A program made the translations under genes and the position numbers. The notes under the pieces were generated by a model. The model saw nothing but the letters and a program-made list of their open reading frames with translations, was not told the DNA's origin and did no database searches. Shown one piece after another: positions 34,283 to 42,254 of a stretch of DNA of 64,000 bases (within the stretch, counting starts at the first letter, position 1; every line of letters starts with the position of its first letter). Location: NCBI RefSeq assembly GCF_003052585.1, contig NZ_QASN01000021.1:310001-374000 (forward strand). The letters are read 5' to 3'. This DNA is from Pseudomonas mangrovi (GTDB lineage: Bacteria; Pseudomonadota; Gammaproteobacteria; Pseudomonadales; Pseudomonadaceae).

Positions 34283-35227
34283 CTAGCCTGCGGGCTCGAA
34301 GCGCAGCGCCAGCGCCTGCTGGATCTGCGCGCGCTGCTCGCGAACGAAGCGCTGAAAGGCCTGGGCCACCGGCGACAGGCGTTTGCCATGGCTGCTCACC
34401 AGGCACCAGCTGCGCCGCAGCGGCAGTTCGGCCACGTCCAGCTGGCGCAGCAGGCCGGCGGCCAGCTCGGTCTGCACCGCGTGTCGTGGCAACAGGGCCA
34501 ACCCCAGACCGGCAATCACCGCCTCGCGCTGGGCATCCAGCGAGCCGATCTGCTGGGTCAGGGCGAAGTGGGCACGCTTCTGGTGGCAGTACTCCTCGCA
34601 GGCGCGTCGGGTGCCGGAGCCCGGCTCGCGGATCAGCAGCGGGTAGGCAGTCAGATCCTGCAAAGTGAGCGCACCACGCGAACAGAGCGGATGCAGGGGC
34701 GGGGCCACGGCAATGATCGGGTTGTCGAGAAACGGCAGAAATTCCAGCCCCTGGTCCTTGGGCACCTGGGACATGATCAGCAGATCGTCGCGGCTCTGCG
34801 TCAGCCGGCGCAGCGCCTGGGCGTGATTGACCACGGTCAGCTCGAGAGAGACCTCCGGATGCTGCTGGCGAAACGCCGCGAACAGGTGCGGGACGAAGTA
34901 CTTGGCACTGGACTCGACCGCCAGGCTGAGCAGGCCCTGCAGCGAGCCCGCCATGTCCGAGAGCTGCATGTCGAGGTTTTCCAGGCGGCCGAAGATGTCC
35001 GCGCCGGCGGTGCGCAAGGCCTCGGCGGCCTCGGTCAGGTAGAGCTTCTTGCCGATGTACTCGAACAGCGGCTGGCCGACCAGCTCTTCCAGCTGGCGGA
35101 TCTGCAGGCTCACCGCCGGTTGGGTCAGCGCCATTTCCTCGGCCGCACGACTGTACGAGCCGCTCTCGCAGACAGCTCTGAACACCTGCAACTGGCGCAG
35201 GGTCATCCGCATCAGGGACTTGCGCAT
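34283..35227 (-). CDS. LysR-type regulator of pyruvate carboxylase
   Basis: Transcription factor of about 314 residues with an N-terminal winged helix (TLRQLQVFRAVCESGSYSRAAEEMALTQPAVSLQIRQLEE) and a C-terminal effector domain (about 95-300). Divergent from pycA across 145 bp that contains two inverted repeats. Position matches the LysR gene (PycR type) next to pyruvate carboxylase genes in P. aeruginosa. MRKSLMRMTLRQLQVF at ATG 35227 is the likely start; an upstream in-frame ATG (35242) adds five residues. Confidence 0.88.
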   Translation of the reverse strand: MRKSLMRMTLRQLQVFRAVCESGSYSRAAEEMALTQPAVSLQIRQLEELVGQPLFEYIGKKLYLTEAAEALRTAGADIFGRLENLDMQLSDMAGSLQGLLSLAVESSAKYFVPHLFAAFRQQHPEVSLELTVVNHAQALRRLTQSRDDLLIMSQVPKDQGLEFLPFLDNPIIAVAPPLHPLCSRGALTLQDLTAYPLLIREPGSGTRRACEEYCHQKRAHFALTQQIGSLDAQREAVIAGLGLALLPRHAVQTELAAGLLRQLDVAELPLRRSWCLVSSHGKRLSPVAQAFQRFVREQRAQIQQALALRFEPAG

Positions 35228-35269
35228 CGACGACTCCAACAAGAGAAAACGGGCGTGGCGCCAGGATAT

Positions 35270-35317
35270 ATAAGTTTTTACTTATGCCACTGCCAACAAT
35301 TATTAATTTTCTATTGT
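35270..35317. promoter_or_regulatory. Inverted repeats in the regulator-pycA spacer
   Basis: ATAAG-N6-CTTAT (35270-35285) and ACAAT-N12-ATTGT (35296-35317) lie in an A/T-rich stretch between the divergent LysR gene and pycA. LysR proteins bind such interrupted dyads. Two sites would suit an activator with a regulatory and an activation site. Confidence 0.5.
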
Positions 35318-35372
35318 GGAATTCGCCGACTAGGGTTGTCCGACCGGTTAGCCCACGTTCAAGGAAGCCACC

Positions 35373-36788
35373 GTGATCAAGAAAATCCTCATAGCCAACC
35401 GCGGCGAAATTGCCGTGCGCATCGTGCGCGCCTGCGCCGAGATGGGCATCCGCTCGGTGGCGATCTATTCCGACGCCGATCGCCATGCCCTGCATGTCAA
35501 GCGCGCCGACGAGGCACACAGCATCGGCGAGGAGCCGCTGGCCGGTTACCTCAACCCGCGCAAACTGGTGAACCTGGCGGTGGAAACCGGCTGTGATGCC
35601 CTGCATCCGGGCTACGGCTTCCTCTCCGAGAACGCAGAACTGGCGGACATCTGCGCCGAACGCGGGGTCAAGTTCATAGGCCCGAGCGCTGAAGTCATCC
35701 GCCGCATGGGCGACAAGACCGAGGCTCGGCGCAGCATGATCAAAGCCGGCGTGCCGGTCACCCCTGGCACCGAAGGCAATGTCGCCGACCTCGAAGAAGC
35801 CCTGCGCGAAGGCGATCGCATCGGTTACCCGGTGATGCTCAAGGCCACCTCCGGCGGCGGCGGGCGCGGCATTCGCCGCTGCAACTCGCGCGAGGAGCTG
35901 GAGCAGGCCTATCCGCGGGTGATCTCGGAGGCGACCAAAGCCTTCGGCAGCGCCGAGGTGTTCCTTGAGAAGTGCATCGTCAACCCGAAGCACATCGAGG
36001 CGCAGATCCTCGCCGACTCCTTCGGCAACACCGTCCACCTGTTCGAGCGCGACTGCTCGATCCAGCGGCGCAACCAGAAGCTGATCGAAATCGCCCCGAG
36101 CCCGCAGCTGACCCCCGAGCAGCGCGCCTACATCGGCGATCTGTCGGTACGCGCAGCCCAGGCAGTCGGTTACGAGAACGCCGGCACAGTGGAGTTCCTG
36201 CTCGCCGAGGGCGAGGTCTACTTCATGGAGATGAACACCCGGGTCCAGGTGGAACACACCATCACCGAGGAAATTACCGGCATCGACATCGTCCGCGAGC
36301 AGATCCGCATCGCCGCCGGCCTGCCGTTGTCGGTGAAGCAGGAGGACATCGTCCATCGCGGCTTCGCCCTGCAGTTCCGCATCAACGCCGAAGACCCGAA
36401 GAACAACTTCCTGCCCAGCTTCGGCAAGATCACCCGCTATTACGCGCCCGGCGGCCCCGGCGTGCGCACCGATACGGCGATCTACACCGGCTACACCATT
36501 CCGCCGTTCTACGACTCGATGTGCCTGAAGCTGATCGTCTGGGCGCTGACCTGGGAAGAGGCTCTGGACCGTGGCCTGCGCGCGCTGGACGACATGCGCG
36601 TGCAGGGCGTGCGCACCACCGCACCCTACTACCAGGAAATCCTGCGCAACCCGGAATTTCGCAGCGGCCGCTTCAACACCAGCTTCGTCGAGAGCCATCC
36701 GGAGCTGACCGAATACTCGATCAAACGCGAGCCTTCTCACCTGGCCCTGGCCATCGCCGCCGCCATCGCCGCCCATGCCGGCCTCTGA
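35373..36788 (+). CDS. pycA: Pyruvate carboxylase subunit A (biotin carboxylase)
   Basis: Carboxylates biotin with bicarbonate and ATP, the first half-reaction of anaplerotic oxaloacetate synthesis. The 471 residues hold the three biotin-carboxylase parts: MIKKILIANRGEIAVRIVRACAEMG, ATP-grasp with KATSGGGGRGIR and the metal/substrate site EMNTRVQVEHTITEE, and the C-terminal domain. GTG at 35373 is the start. Two-subunit pyruvate carboxylases are known in Pseudomonas and methanogens. Translated 13 bp before pycB. Confidence 0.93.
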   Translation: MIKKILIANRGEIAVRIVRACAEMGIRSVAIYSDADRHALHVKRADEAHSIGEEPLAGYLNPRKLVNLAVETGCDALHPGYGFLSENAELADICAERGVKFIGPSAEVIRRMGDKTEARRSMIKAGVPVTPGTEGNVADLEEALREGDRIGYPVMLKATSGGGGRGIRRCNSREELEQAYPRVISEATKAFGSAEVFLEKCIVNPKHIEAQILADSFGNTVHLFERDCSIQRRNQKLIEIAPSPQLTPEQRAYIGDLSVRAAQAVGYENAGTVEFLLAEGEVYFMEMNTRVQVEHTITEEITGIDIVREQIRIAAGLPLSVKQEDIVHRGFALQFRINAEDPKNNFLPSFGKITRYYAPGGPGVRTDTAIYTGYTIPPFYDSMCLKLIVWALTWEEALDRGLRALDDMRVQGVRTTAPYYQEILRNPEFRSGRFNTSFVESHPELTEYSIKREPSHLALAIAAAIAAHAGL

Positions 36789-36801
36789 GGAATCCAGTCC
36801 C

Positions 36802-38610
36802 ATGAGCAAGAAAATCACCGTTACCGACACCATCCTGCGTGACGCACACCAGTCGCTGATCGCCACCCGCATGCGCACCGAGGACATGCTGCCGATCTGC
36901 GCCAAGCTCGACCAGGTCGGCTACTGGTCGCTGGAAGTCTGGGGCGGGGCGACCTTCGACGCCTGCGTGCGCTTTCTCAAGGAAGACCCGTGGGAGCGCC
37001 TGCGCCAGCTCAAGGCGGCGCTGCCCAACACCCGCCTGCAGATGCTCCTGCGCGGGCAGAACCTGCTCGGCTACCGCCACTACAGCGATGACGTGGTGCG
37101 CGCCTTCGTGGCCAAGGCGGCGGTCAACGGCATCGACGTGTTCCGCATCTTCGATGCGATGAACGACGTGCGTAACCTGCGCGTCGCCATCGAGGCGGTG
37201 AAGGCCGCCGGCAAGCACGCCCAGGGCACCATCGCCTACACCACCAGCCCGGTGCACACGGTCGAAGCCTTCGTCGAGCAGGCCCGCGCCATGGCCGCGA
37301 TGGGCGTCGACTCGCTGGCGATCAAGGACATGGCCGGCCTGCTCACGCCTTATGCCACCGCCGAGCTGGTCAAGGCGCTGAAGGCCGAGATCGATCTGCC
37401 GGTCTTCATCCACAGCCACGACACCGCCGGCATGGGCGCCATGTGCCAGCTCAAGGCCATCGAGGCCGGCGCCGACCATATCGATACCGCCATCTCCAGC
37501 TTCGCCTGGGGCACCAGCCATCCGGGCACCGAGTCGATGGTCGCTGCCCTGCGCGGCAGCGAGTACGACACCGGCCTGGACCTGGAGCTGCTGCAGGAGA
37601 TCGGCCTGTACTTCTTCGGCGTACGCAAGAAGTACCACCAGTTCGAGAGCGACTTCACCGCCGTGGACACCCGCGTGCAGGTCAACCAGGTGCCGGGCGG
37701 GATGATGTCCAACCTGGCCAACCAGCTGAAGGAGCAGGGTGCGCTGAATCGGATCAACGAAGTCTTCGCCGAGATCCCGCGGGTGCGTGCCGACCTCGGC
37801 TACCCGCCGCTGGTGACGCCGACCTCGCAGATCGTCGGCAGCCAGGCAGTGTTCAACGTGCTCGCCGGTGCGCGCTACAAGACCATCACCAACGAGGTGA
37901 AGCTCTACCTGCAGGGGCGTTACGGCAAGGCGCCGGGCCAGGTCAGCGAGCAGCTGCGCTTCCAGGCGATCGGTAGCGAGGAGGTCATCGAGGTACGTCC
38001 GGCCGATCTGCTCAAACCGGAGATGGCCCGTCTGCGCGAGGAAGTCGGCAGCCTGGCGAAATCCGAGGAAGACGTGCTGACCTACGCCATGTTCCCGGAC
38101 ATCGGCCGCAAGTTTCTCGAGGAACGCGCCGCCGGCAGCCTCAAGCCGGAAGTGCTGCTGCCGATCCCGGAGGCCGGCGGCGTTGCCGCCGCCAGTGGCG
38201 AAGGCGTACCGACCGAGTTCGTCATCGACGTGCACGGCGAGAGCTATCGGGTCGACATCACCGGGGTCGGCATCAAGGGCGACGGCAAGCGTCATTTCTA
38301 CCTGTCGATCGACGGCATGCCGGAAGAGGTGGTATTCGAGCCGCTCAACGACTTCGTCGGCGGCAGTGGCGGCAACAAGCGCAAGCAGGCCTCGGGGCCG
38401 GGCGACGTCAGCACCAGCATGCCGGGCAACATCGTCGATGTGCTGGTCAAGGAAGGCGACACGGTCAAGGCCGGGCAGGCGGTGCTGATCACCGAGGCGA
38501 TGAAGATGGAGTCGGAGGTACAGGCGCCGATTGCCGGCACCGTGAAGGCGGTGCACGTGGCCAAGGGTGATCGGGTCAACCCGGGCGACGTGCTGGTCGA
38601 GATCGGCTGA
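36802..38610 (+). CDS. pycB: Pyruvate carboxylase subunit B (carboxyltransferase and biotinyl domain)
   Basis: Transfers carboxyl from biotin to pyruvate. The 602-residue protein has a carboxyltransferase barrel starting TVTDTILRDAHQSLIATRMRTEDM with metal-binding HSHDTAGMG, a conserved-carboxylase domain, and a C-terminal biotinyl domain whose EAMKMES contains the modified Lys 568. This arrangement also matches oxaloacetate decarboxylase alpha chains, but no beta/gamma membrane subunits are near and pycA is, so pyruvate carboxylase is favoured. ATG 36802 is chosen over an earlier ATG because it begins the family's MSKKITVTDT. Confidence 0.92.
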   Translation: MSKKITVTDTILRDAHQSLIATRMRTEDMLPICAKLDQVGYWSLEVWGGATFDACVRFLKEDPWERLRQLKAALPNTRLQMLLRGQNLLGYRHYSDDVVRAFVAKAAVNGIDVFRIFDAMNDVRNLRVAIEAVKAAGKHAQGTIAYTTSPVHTVEAFVEQARAMAAMGVDSLAIKDMAGLLTPYATAELVKALKAEIDLPVFIHSHDTAGMGAMCQLKAIEAGADHIDTAISSFAWGTSHPGTESMVAALRGSEYDTGLDLELLQEIGLYFFGVRKKYHQFESDFTAVDTRVQVNQVPGGMMSNLANQLKEQGALNRINEVFAEIPRVRADLGYPPLVTPTSQIVGSQAVFNVLAGARYKTITNEVKLYLQGRYGKAPGQVSEQLRFQAIGSEEVIEVRPADLLKPEMARLREEVGSLAKSEEDVLTYAMFPDIGRKFLEERAAGSLKPEVLLPIPEAGGVAAASGEGVPTEFVIDVHGESYRVDITGVGIKGDGKRHFYLSIDGMPEEVVFEPLNDFVGGSGGNKRKQASGPGDVSTSMPGNIVDVLVKEGDTVKAGQAVLITEAMKMESEVQAPIAGTVKAVHVAKGDRVNPGDVLVEIG

Positions 38611-38616
38611 ACGCAA

Positions 38617-38640
38617 GGGGGCCGCAAGGCCCCCTCTTCA
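38617..38640 (+). terminator. Terminator of pycAB
   Basis: GGGGGCC-GCAA-GGCCCCC hairpin (7-bp stem) directly after the pycB stop, followed by TCTTC. Its GCAA loop is the same class as other Pseudomonas terminators. The convergent lipoprotein gene ends 15 bp beyond. Confidence 0.7.
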
Positions 38641-38655
38641 CGTCGTGACCGGCGC

Positions 38656-39051
38656 TCAGCGACGCAACCGATGTTGCGAGCGCAGGTCGATCAGGTCCTG
38701 GTGGGTACAGGTCTGCGGGGCGTTACCGGTGAGGTCGTAGCAACGCTGGCCGAAACCCATCGGCCAGTAGGCGATGGCAGCCGGTGGCCAGAAGATCGAC
38801 GGCACGCGAAAGCGGCTTTTCAGCCGACCCTGCTGCACGGTGCGCGACTCGGAATTCTTCAGTTTGTAGGGAATGCCGCTGCTGGCGCCCCACGAATAGG
38901 GACGGGTGTAGACCAGGCCCTGGCGGTGTTCGACCGGGCGCTCGTTGACAATGAGGGTAGTGTCAGCGGGCAGCTTGAACCAGGCGCCGGTGGAGCAACC
39001 GCTGGCGGCAAAGGCGAGTAGCAATACGGTGGCAATGCGGGTTTTGGACAT
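38656..39051 (-). CDS. Putative lipoprotein
   Basis: A 131-residue precursor with a signal peptide and a lipobox: MSKTRIATVLLLAFAASGC, Cys at 19. The mature protein has a strand-rich middle (ADTTLIVNERPVEHRQGLVYTRPYSWG) and a C-terminal region with cysteines (QRCYDLTGNAPQTCTHQDL) that could form a disulfide. Not recognised. It converges on pycB. Confidence 0.75.
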   Translation of the reverse strand: MSKTRIATVLLLAFAASGCSTGAWFKLPADTTLIVNERPVEHRQGLVYTRPYSWGASSGIPYKLKNSESRTVQQGRLKSRFRVPSIFWPPAAIAYWPMGFGQRCYDLTGNAPQTCTHQDLIDLRSQHRLRR

Positions 39052-39208
39052 GCAATGGTCCTCGATGGCGTCCTTGTCTGGCGCCTGAGCGGCGCCGGGT
39101 CTTGCGGGGCCACTATAGCGAAGCGATCCGTTTGCGACGCGGCATGCTGCACAAAATTGGGGCGCGCAGCCGAGTCACTGCGCGGATGGTTGAACAGGGG
39201 GAGCAGGC

Positions 39209-40150
39209 GTGGGATTCGATCCGGTGGTGATGTTTTTCGTCTTCGGACTGCTGGCGGGGCTGCTCAAGAGCGAGCTCAAGCTGCCGCCAGCGCTGTACGA
39301 GACACTGTCGATTGTGCTGCTGCTGGCGATCGGTCTGCATGGCGGGGTGGAGCTGGCCGAGCAGGCCAGTGTCGCGCTGCTCGGCCAGTCGGCGCTGGTG
39401 CTGCTGCTGGGCGTGATGCTGCCGCTACTGGCGTTCGGCCTGTTGCGCTCGCTGCGCTTCGACCGCGTCAACGCGGCGGCCGTGGCAGCGCACTACGGCT
39501 CGGTCAGCGCCGGGACCTTCGCGGTGGTGGTCGCCTACCTCGGCGCACGCCAGGTGTTCTTCGAGAGCTACATGCCGCTGTTCGTCGCGATCCTCGAGAT
39601 ACCGGCGATCCTGGTCGGCATCCTGCTGGCCAAGGGTGTCTCGCGGGACACCCAGTGGAAGGAACTGGGCCGCGAGATCTTCTTCGGCAAGAGCATCATG
39701 CTGCTGCTCGGCGGTCTGCTGATCGGCCTGCTCGCCGGCAAGGAGGCGATCAAGCCGCTGGAGCCTTTCTACACCAGCATGTTCAAGCCGGTACTGGCGC
39801 TGTTCCTGCTGGAGATGGGCCTGATCGCCTCCAGTCAGCTCGGCACCCTGAAGCGCTACGGCGTGCGTCTGGCGATCTTTGCCATCCTGATGCCGCTGCT
39901 CGGCGCGCTGATCGGTGCGGTGCTGGCACGCCTGATGGGCCTGTCGCTGGGCGGCACGGCGATGCTCGCCACCCTGGCGGCGTCGGCGTCCTATATCGCG
40001 GTACCGGCGGCGATGCGCCTGGCGGTGCCGGAGGCGAACCCGTCGCTGTCGCTGACCGCCTCTCTGGGCATCACCTTTCCGTTCAACATCCTGGTCGGCA
40101 TCCCGCTCTACCTGAGCCTTGCCGAAACGCTGATCGCCTGGGGGTTCTGA
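39209..40150 (+). CDS. sbtA: SbtA-like sodium-dependent bicarbonate transporter
   Basis: Membrane protein of 313 residues with about ten helices. The pattern AAAVAAHYGSVSAGTFAVVVAYLG near residue 92 is the conserved YGSVSAGTF segment of the SbtA/DUF897 family, and a second half repeats it loosely (LAASASYIAVPAAMRLAVPEANPSLSL). SbtA in cyanobacteria imports bicarbonate with sodium. GTG at 39209 starts the frame. It lies 1 bp before a PII-like gene, as in cyanobacterial sbtAB. Substrate here is inferred from the family. Confidence 0.85.
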   Translation: MGFDPVVMFFVFGLLAGLLKSELKLPPALYETLSIVLLLAIGLHGGVELAEQASVALLGQSALVLLLGVMLPLLAFGLLRSLRFDRVNAAAVAAHYGSVSAGTFAVVVAYLGARQVFFESYMPLFVAILEIPAILVGILLAKGVSRDTQWKELGREIFFGKSIMLLLGGLLIGLLAGKEAIKPLEPFYTSMFKPVLALFLLEMGLIASSQLGTLKRYGVRLAIFAILMPLLGALIGAVLARLMGLSLGGTAMLATLAASASYIAVPAAMRLAVPEANPSLSLTASLGITFPFNILVGIPLYLSLAETLIAWGF

Positions 40151-40151
40151 G

Positions 40152-40457
40152 ATGAATGCACACACCCGTACCCTGTTGACCGTCATCTGCGAGGCAGCGC
40201 TGGAGAAGAAACTGGTCGCCGACCTGCAAGTGCTCGGCGCGCCCGGCTGGACCATCTCGGATGCCCGTGGGCGCGGCTCGCGCGGCGTGCGCAGCGCCGA
40301 GTGGAACACCGAGGGCAACATCCGTCTGGAAGTGATCTGCGCCCGCGAGCTGGCCGAGCGCATCGCTCTGCATCTGCAGACCCGCTACTACGCCAACTAC
40401 GCCATGGTCTGCTACCTGGCCCAGGTGGAAGTGCTGCGCGCAGAGAAGTTTCAGTAA
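40152..40457 (+). CDS. sbtB: PII-like regulatory protein (SbtB-like)
   Basis: A 101-residue ferredoxin-like-fold protein of the PII superfamily. LLTVICEAALEKKLVADLQVLGAPGWTISDARGRGSRGVRSAEWNT contains the strand, helix and flexible T-loop region; the later YYANYAMVCYLAQVEVLR is the last strand. SbtB binds adenine nucleotides and closes SbtA in cyanobacteria; the same pairing here suggests that job. The conserved PII uridylylation Tyr is not obvious. Gene follows sbtA at once. Confidence 0.8.
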   Translation: MNAHTRTLLTVICEAALEKKLVADLQVLGAPGWTISDARGRGSRGVRSAEWNTEGNIRLEVICARELAERIALHLQTRYYANYAMVCYLAQVEVLRAEKFQ

Positions 40458-40590
40458 CGCCGCGCGCTCATCCACAGGGCACGTATCGGCAATCAGTGTC
40501 CGGCGCCACGGCCTTTTGCTTCCCCGGTCGCACTCCGGGCGGCGGCGAGCAGTTAAACTGCGCGCCGCCCACCCCCGTTCCGGAGTCCAG

Positions 40591-40899
40591 ATGTCCCGCC
40601 TGCCCTCGTATGTCCTCGCCAGTGTCCTGCTGATCGCCGGAAACGCCGCTGCCAGCAGCTTCATCGCCACCACCGACACCCTCGGCGGCGCCCTTGCCAA
40701 CAGTGCCGAACTAAGCACCGACATGAGCTTCTCGCTGCGTGACGACAAGCGCATCATCGCCGCCCAGGATGATGCCGCCAGCTTCGTCGCCAGTGCCGGC
40801 GCCGTGCGTGGTGCGCGCCTGGAGGCAGCGCTGCAGCTGCTGCGCAGCGAGCTTCAGGGTGATGATCTGCAACTGGCTCAGGCGATTCTCGCCCGCTAG
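40591..40899 (+). CDS. DUF2388-type exported protein, paralogue 1
   Basis: A 102-residue protein with a signal peptide (MSRLPSYVLASVLLIAGNAAA) and the DUF2388 core: RIIAAQDDAASFVASAGAVRGARLEAALQLLR. The core is one amphipathic helical hairpin with an invariant DAA-FVAS and R-A-x-LEAAL pattern. Function unknown. It starts a row of six related genes. ATG 40591 has GGAG upstream (CGGAGTCCAG). Confidence 0.88.
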   Translation: MSRLPSYVLASVLLIAGNAAASSFIATTDTLGGALANSAELSTDMSFSLRDDKRIIAAQDDAASFVASAGAVRGARLEAALQLLRSELQGDDLQLAQAILAR

Positions 40900-40970
40900 A
40901 CAACCTGGCATTCGGCATCACCCAGGGCCGGCGGATAGCGGCTTTCTGGCAACGACTCGAAGGATCGACC

Positions 40971-41471
40971 ATGTCCCTGTTTCACCAGCGCGTACTGCGC
41001 ATTGCGGCAAGCGCCGCACTCACTGCGACCAGCCTGGCCGCGCAAGCGGACCCCTACCAATTCGATGGCGATATCCCGCTGACCGTGCAGACCACCGCGA
41101 ACGGCTTCTTCGGCTACGGCGCCAATCCGTGGCTGTCTACCAGTCTGCAGCCGGTCGGCACGGTGCTGGACGTCCTGCTGATTCCCTATGTCTGCGTGCG
41201 TCTGAGTGCGGAGGAGACGGCCGCGGCGCTGAGCGAGGAAACGCCGAGCCTGCACCAGGCGCGCGAAGATGCCGCCATGCATCTGGCGAGCGATGGCGAG
41301 TTCCGCTCCGCGCGGCTGGAGGCCGCCTTCGCCCGCCTGCGCAGCTCATGGCACTTCGAGCGAGCCGACTCGCGCGAGCTGGCGCAAGTGTTGCTGATGC
41401 TGCCGGCACCGCTGGAGCGAACCGGCGGGGAAAATGCAGGTCGGATCGCCCGCCGGCTGCCGGTCCTGTGA
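40971..41471 (+). CDS. DUF2388-type exported protein, paralogue 2 (divergent)
   Basis: At 166 residues the longest of the six. Signal peptide (AASAALTATSLAAQA); the core is altered to AREDAAMHLASDGEFRSARLEAAFARLR, with His/Leu in place of Phe/Val. The middle section (GYGANPWLSTSLQPVGTVLDVLL) contains a hydrophobic turn seen in the larger paralogues. The C-terminal 30 residues are Arg/Gly rich. AAGGATCG upstream is a fair ribosome site. Confidence 0.75.
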   Translation: MSLFHQRVLRIAASAALTATSLAAQADPYQFDGDIPLTVQTTANGFFGYGANPWLSTSLQPVGTVLDVLLIPYVCVRLSAEETAAALSEETPSLHQAREDAAMHLASDGEFRSARLEAAFARLRSSWHFERADSRELAQVLLMLPAPLERTGGENAGRIARRLPVL

Positions 41472-41556
41472 ACTGTGTATGGCCGCCGCCGAACGCATCC
41501 GCTAGCCTTGGCGCCCGCGTTCCGCCCTCCGTCACACTCATCAGCAAGAGGTTGAT

Positions 41557-41877
41557 ATGCGTTCTTCTTTGATTGCCGTTCTGCTCGCTTCCAGCCTGTT
41601 CGCCGGCGTCGCCCAGGCCCGAACCCTGGAAGCCACCAGCAACATCCTGATCAGGGCGCTGGACCGCAGCCTGGACTTCACCTCCGACACCACCACCTCG
41701 ATCCGCGACCTCAAGGTGGTGCAGGCCGCGCGTGACGATGCCGCCAGCTTCGTCGCCAGCGACGAGAGTATCCGTGGCGCCCAGCTCGAAGCGGCCTTCT
41801 CGCTGCTGCGCCAGCGTTCCGAGGTAGCTCGCGACGCGAGTGACCGAGCCCTGGCCGAAGCCATTCTGGCGCGCTGA
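41557..41877 (+). CDS. DUF2388-type exported protein, paralogue 3
   Basis: A 106-residue precursor; signal peptide MRSSLIAVLLASSLFAGVAQA and the core VQAARDDAASFVASDESIRGAQLEAAFSLLR. It most resembles paralogue 1, including the final AEAILAR. ATG 41557 follows AAGAGGTTGAT. It overlaps paralogue 4 by 1 bp, so they share a transcript. Confidence 0.88.
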   Translation: MRSSLIAVLLASSLFAGVAQARTLEATSNILIRALDRSLDFTSDTTTSIRDLKVVQAARDDAASFVASDESIRGAQLEAAFSLLRQRSEVARDASDRALAEAILAR

Positions 41878-42254
41878 TGTCGTCGCGCACGTGGCCGGCA
41901 CTGCTGGCGCTGGCCTGTGTTCCAGCGCTGGCGACCACTCCACCACGTCCGGGCGAAACCCAGCGCTTTCCGCCATTCACCCTCGATGGCCCCGGCGAGC
42001 ACGTCCTGTTCAGCAGCATGCTGGTCACCACCGGGCCGTTCTTCTTCAGCGCGGCAACCAGCGAATCCAGCAGCGACGGCGGTGCGCAGAAGCAGCAGAT
42101 TCGCGAGGACGCGGCGGCCTTCATCGCCAGCGATGGCGCCTACCGCACCGCCACCCTCGAAGCCCAGCTACGGCGGAGGCGCGCAGGGAGCATGGCGACC
42201 CTGCATCATGACCTCGACCTGGCCAGCGAACTGCTGGTCGGCGGGCATCGATGA
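41877..42254 (+). CDS. DUF2388-type exported protein, paralogue 4 (C-terminal variant)
   Basis: A 125-residue precursor: signal peptide MSSRTWPALLALACVPALA, the hydrophobic turn HVLFSSMLVTTGPFFFS, and the core IREDAAAFIASDGAYRTATLEAQLRRRR. The end of the core differs: LEAAL is replaced by LEAQL and a basic R-R-R-R stretch. It overlaps the next gene by 4 bp (ATGA). Confidence 0.8.
   Translation: MSSRTWPALLALACVPALATTPPRPGETQRFPPFTLDGPGEHVLFSSMLVTTGPFFFSAATSESSSDGGAQKQQIREDAAAFIASDGAYRTATLEAQLRRRRAGSMATLHHDLDLASELLVGGHR

Noticed and set aside
36802..38610. Oxaloacetate decarboxylase alpha subunit instead of PycB
   Set aside because: No beta or gamma membrane subunits in the neighbourhood; biotin carboxylase subunit pycA precedes it.
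36721..38616. 631-codon frame opposite pycB
   Set aside because: Shadow of pycB, with His/Asp/Gly composition and no recognisable motif.
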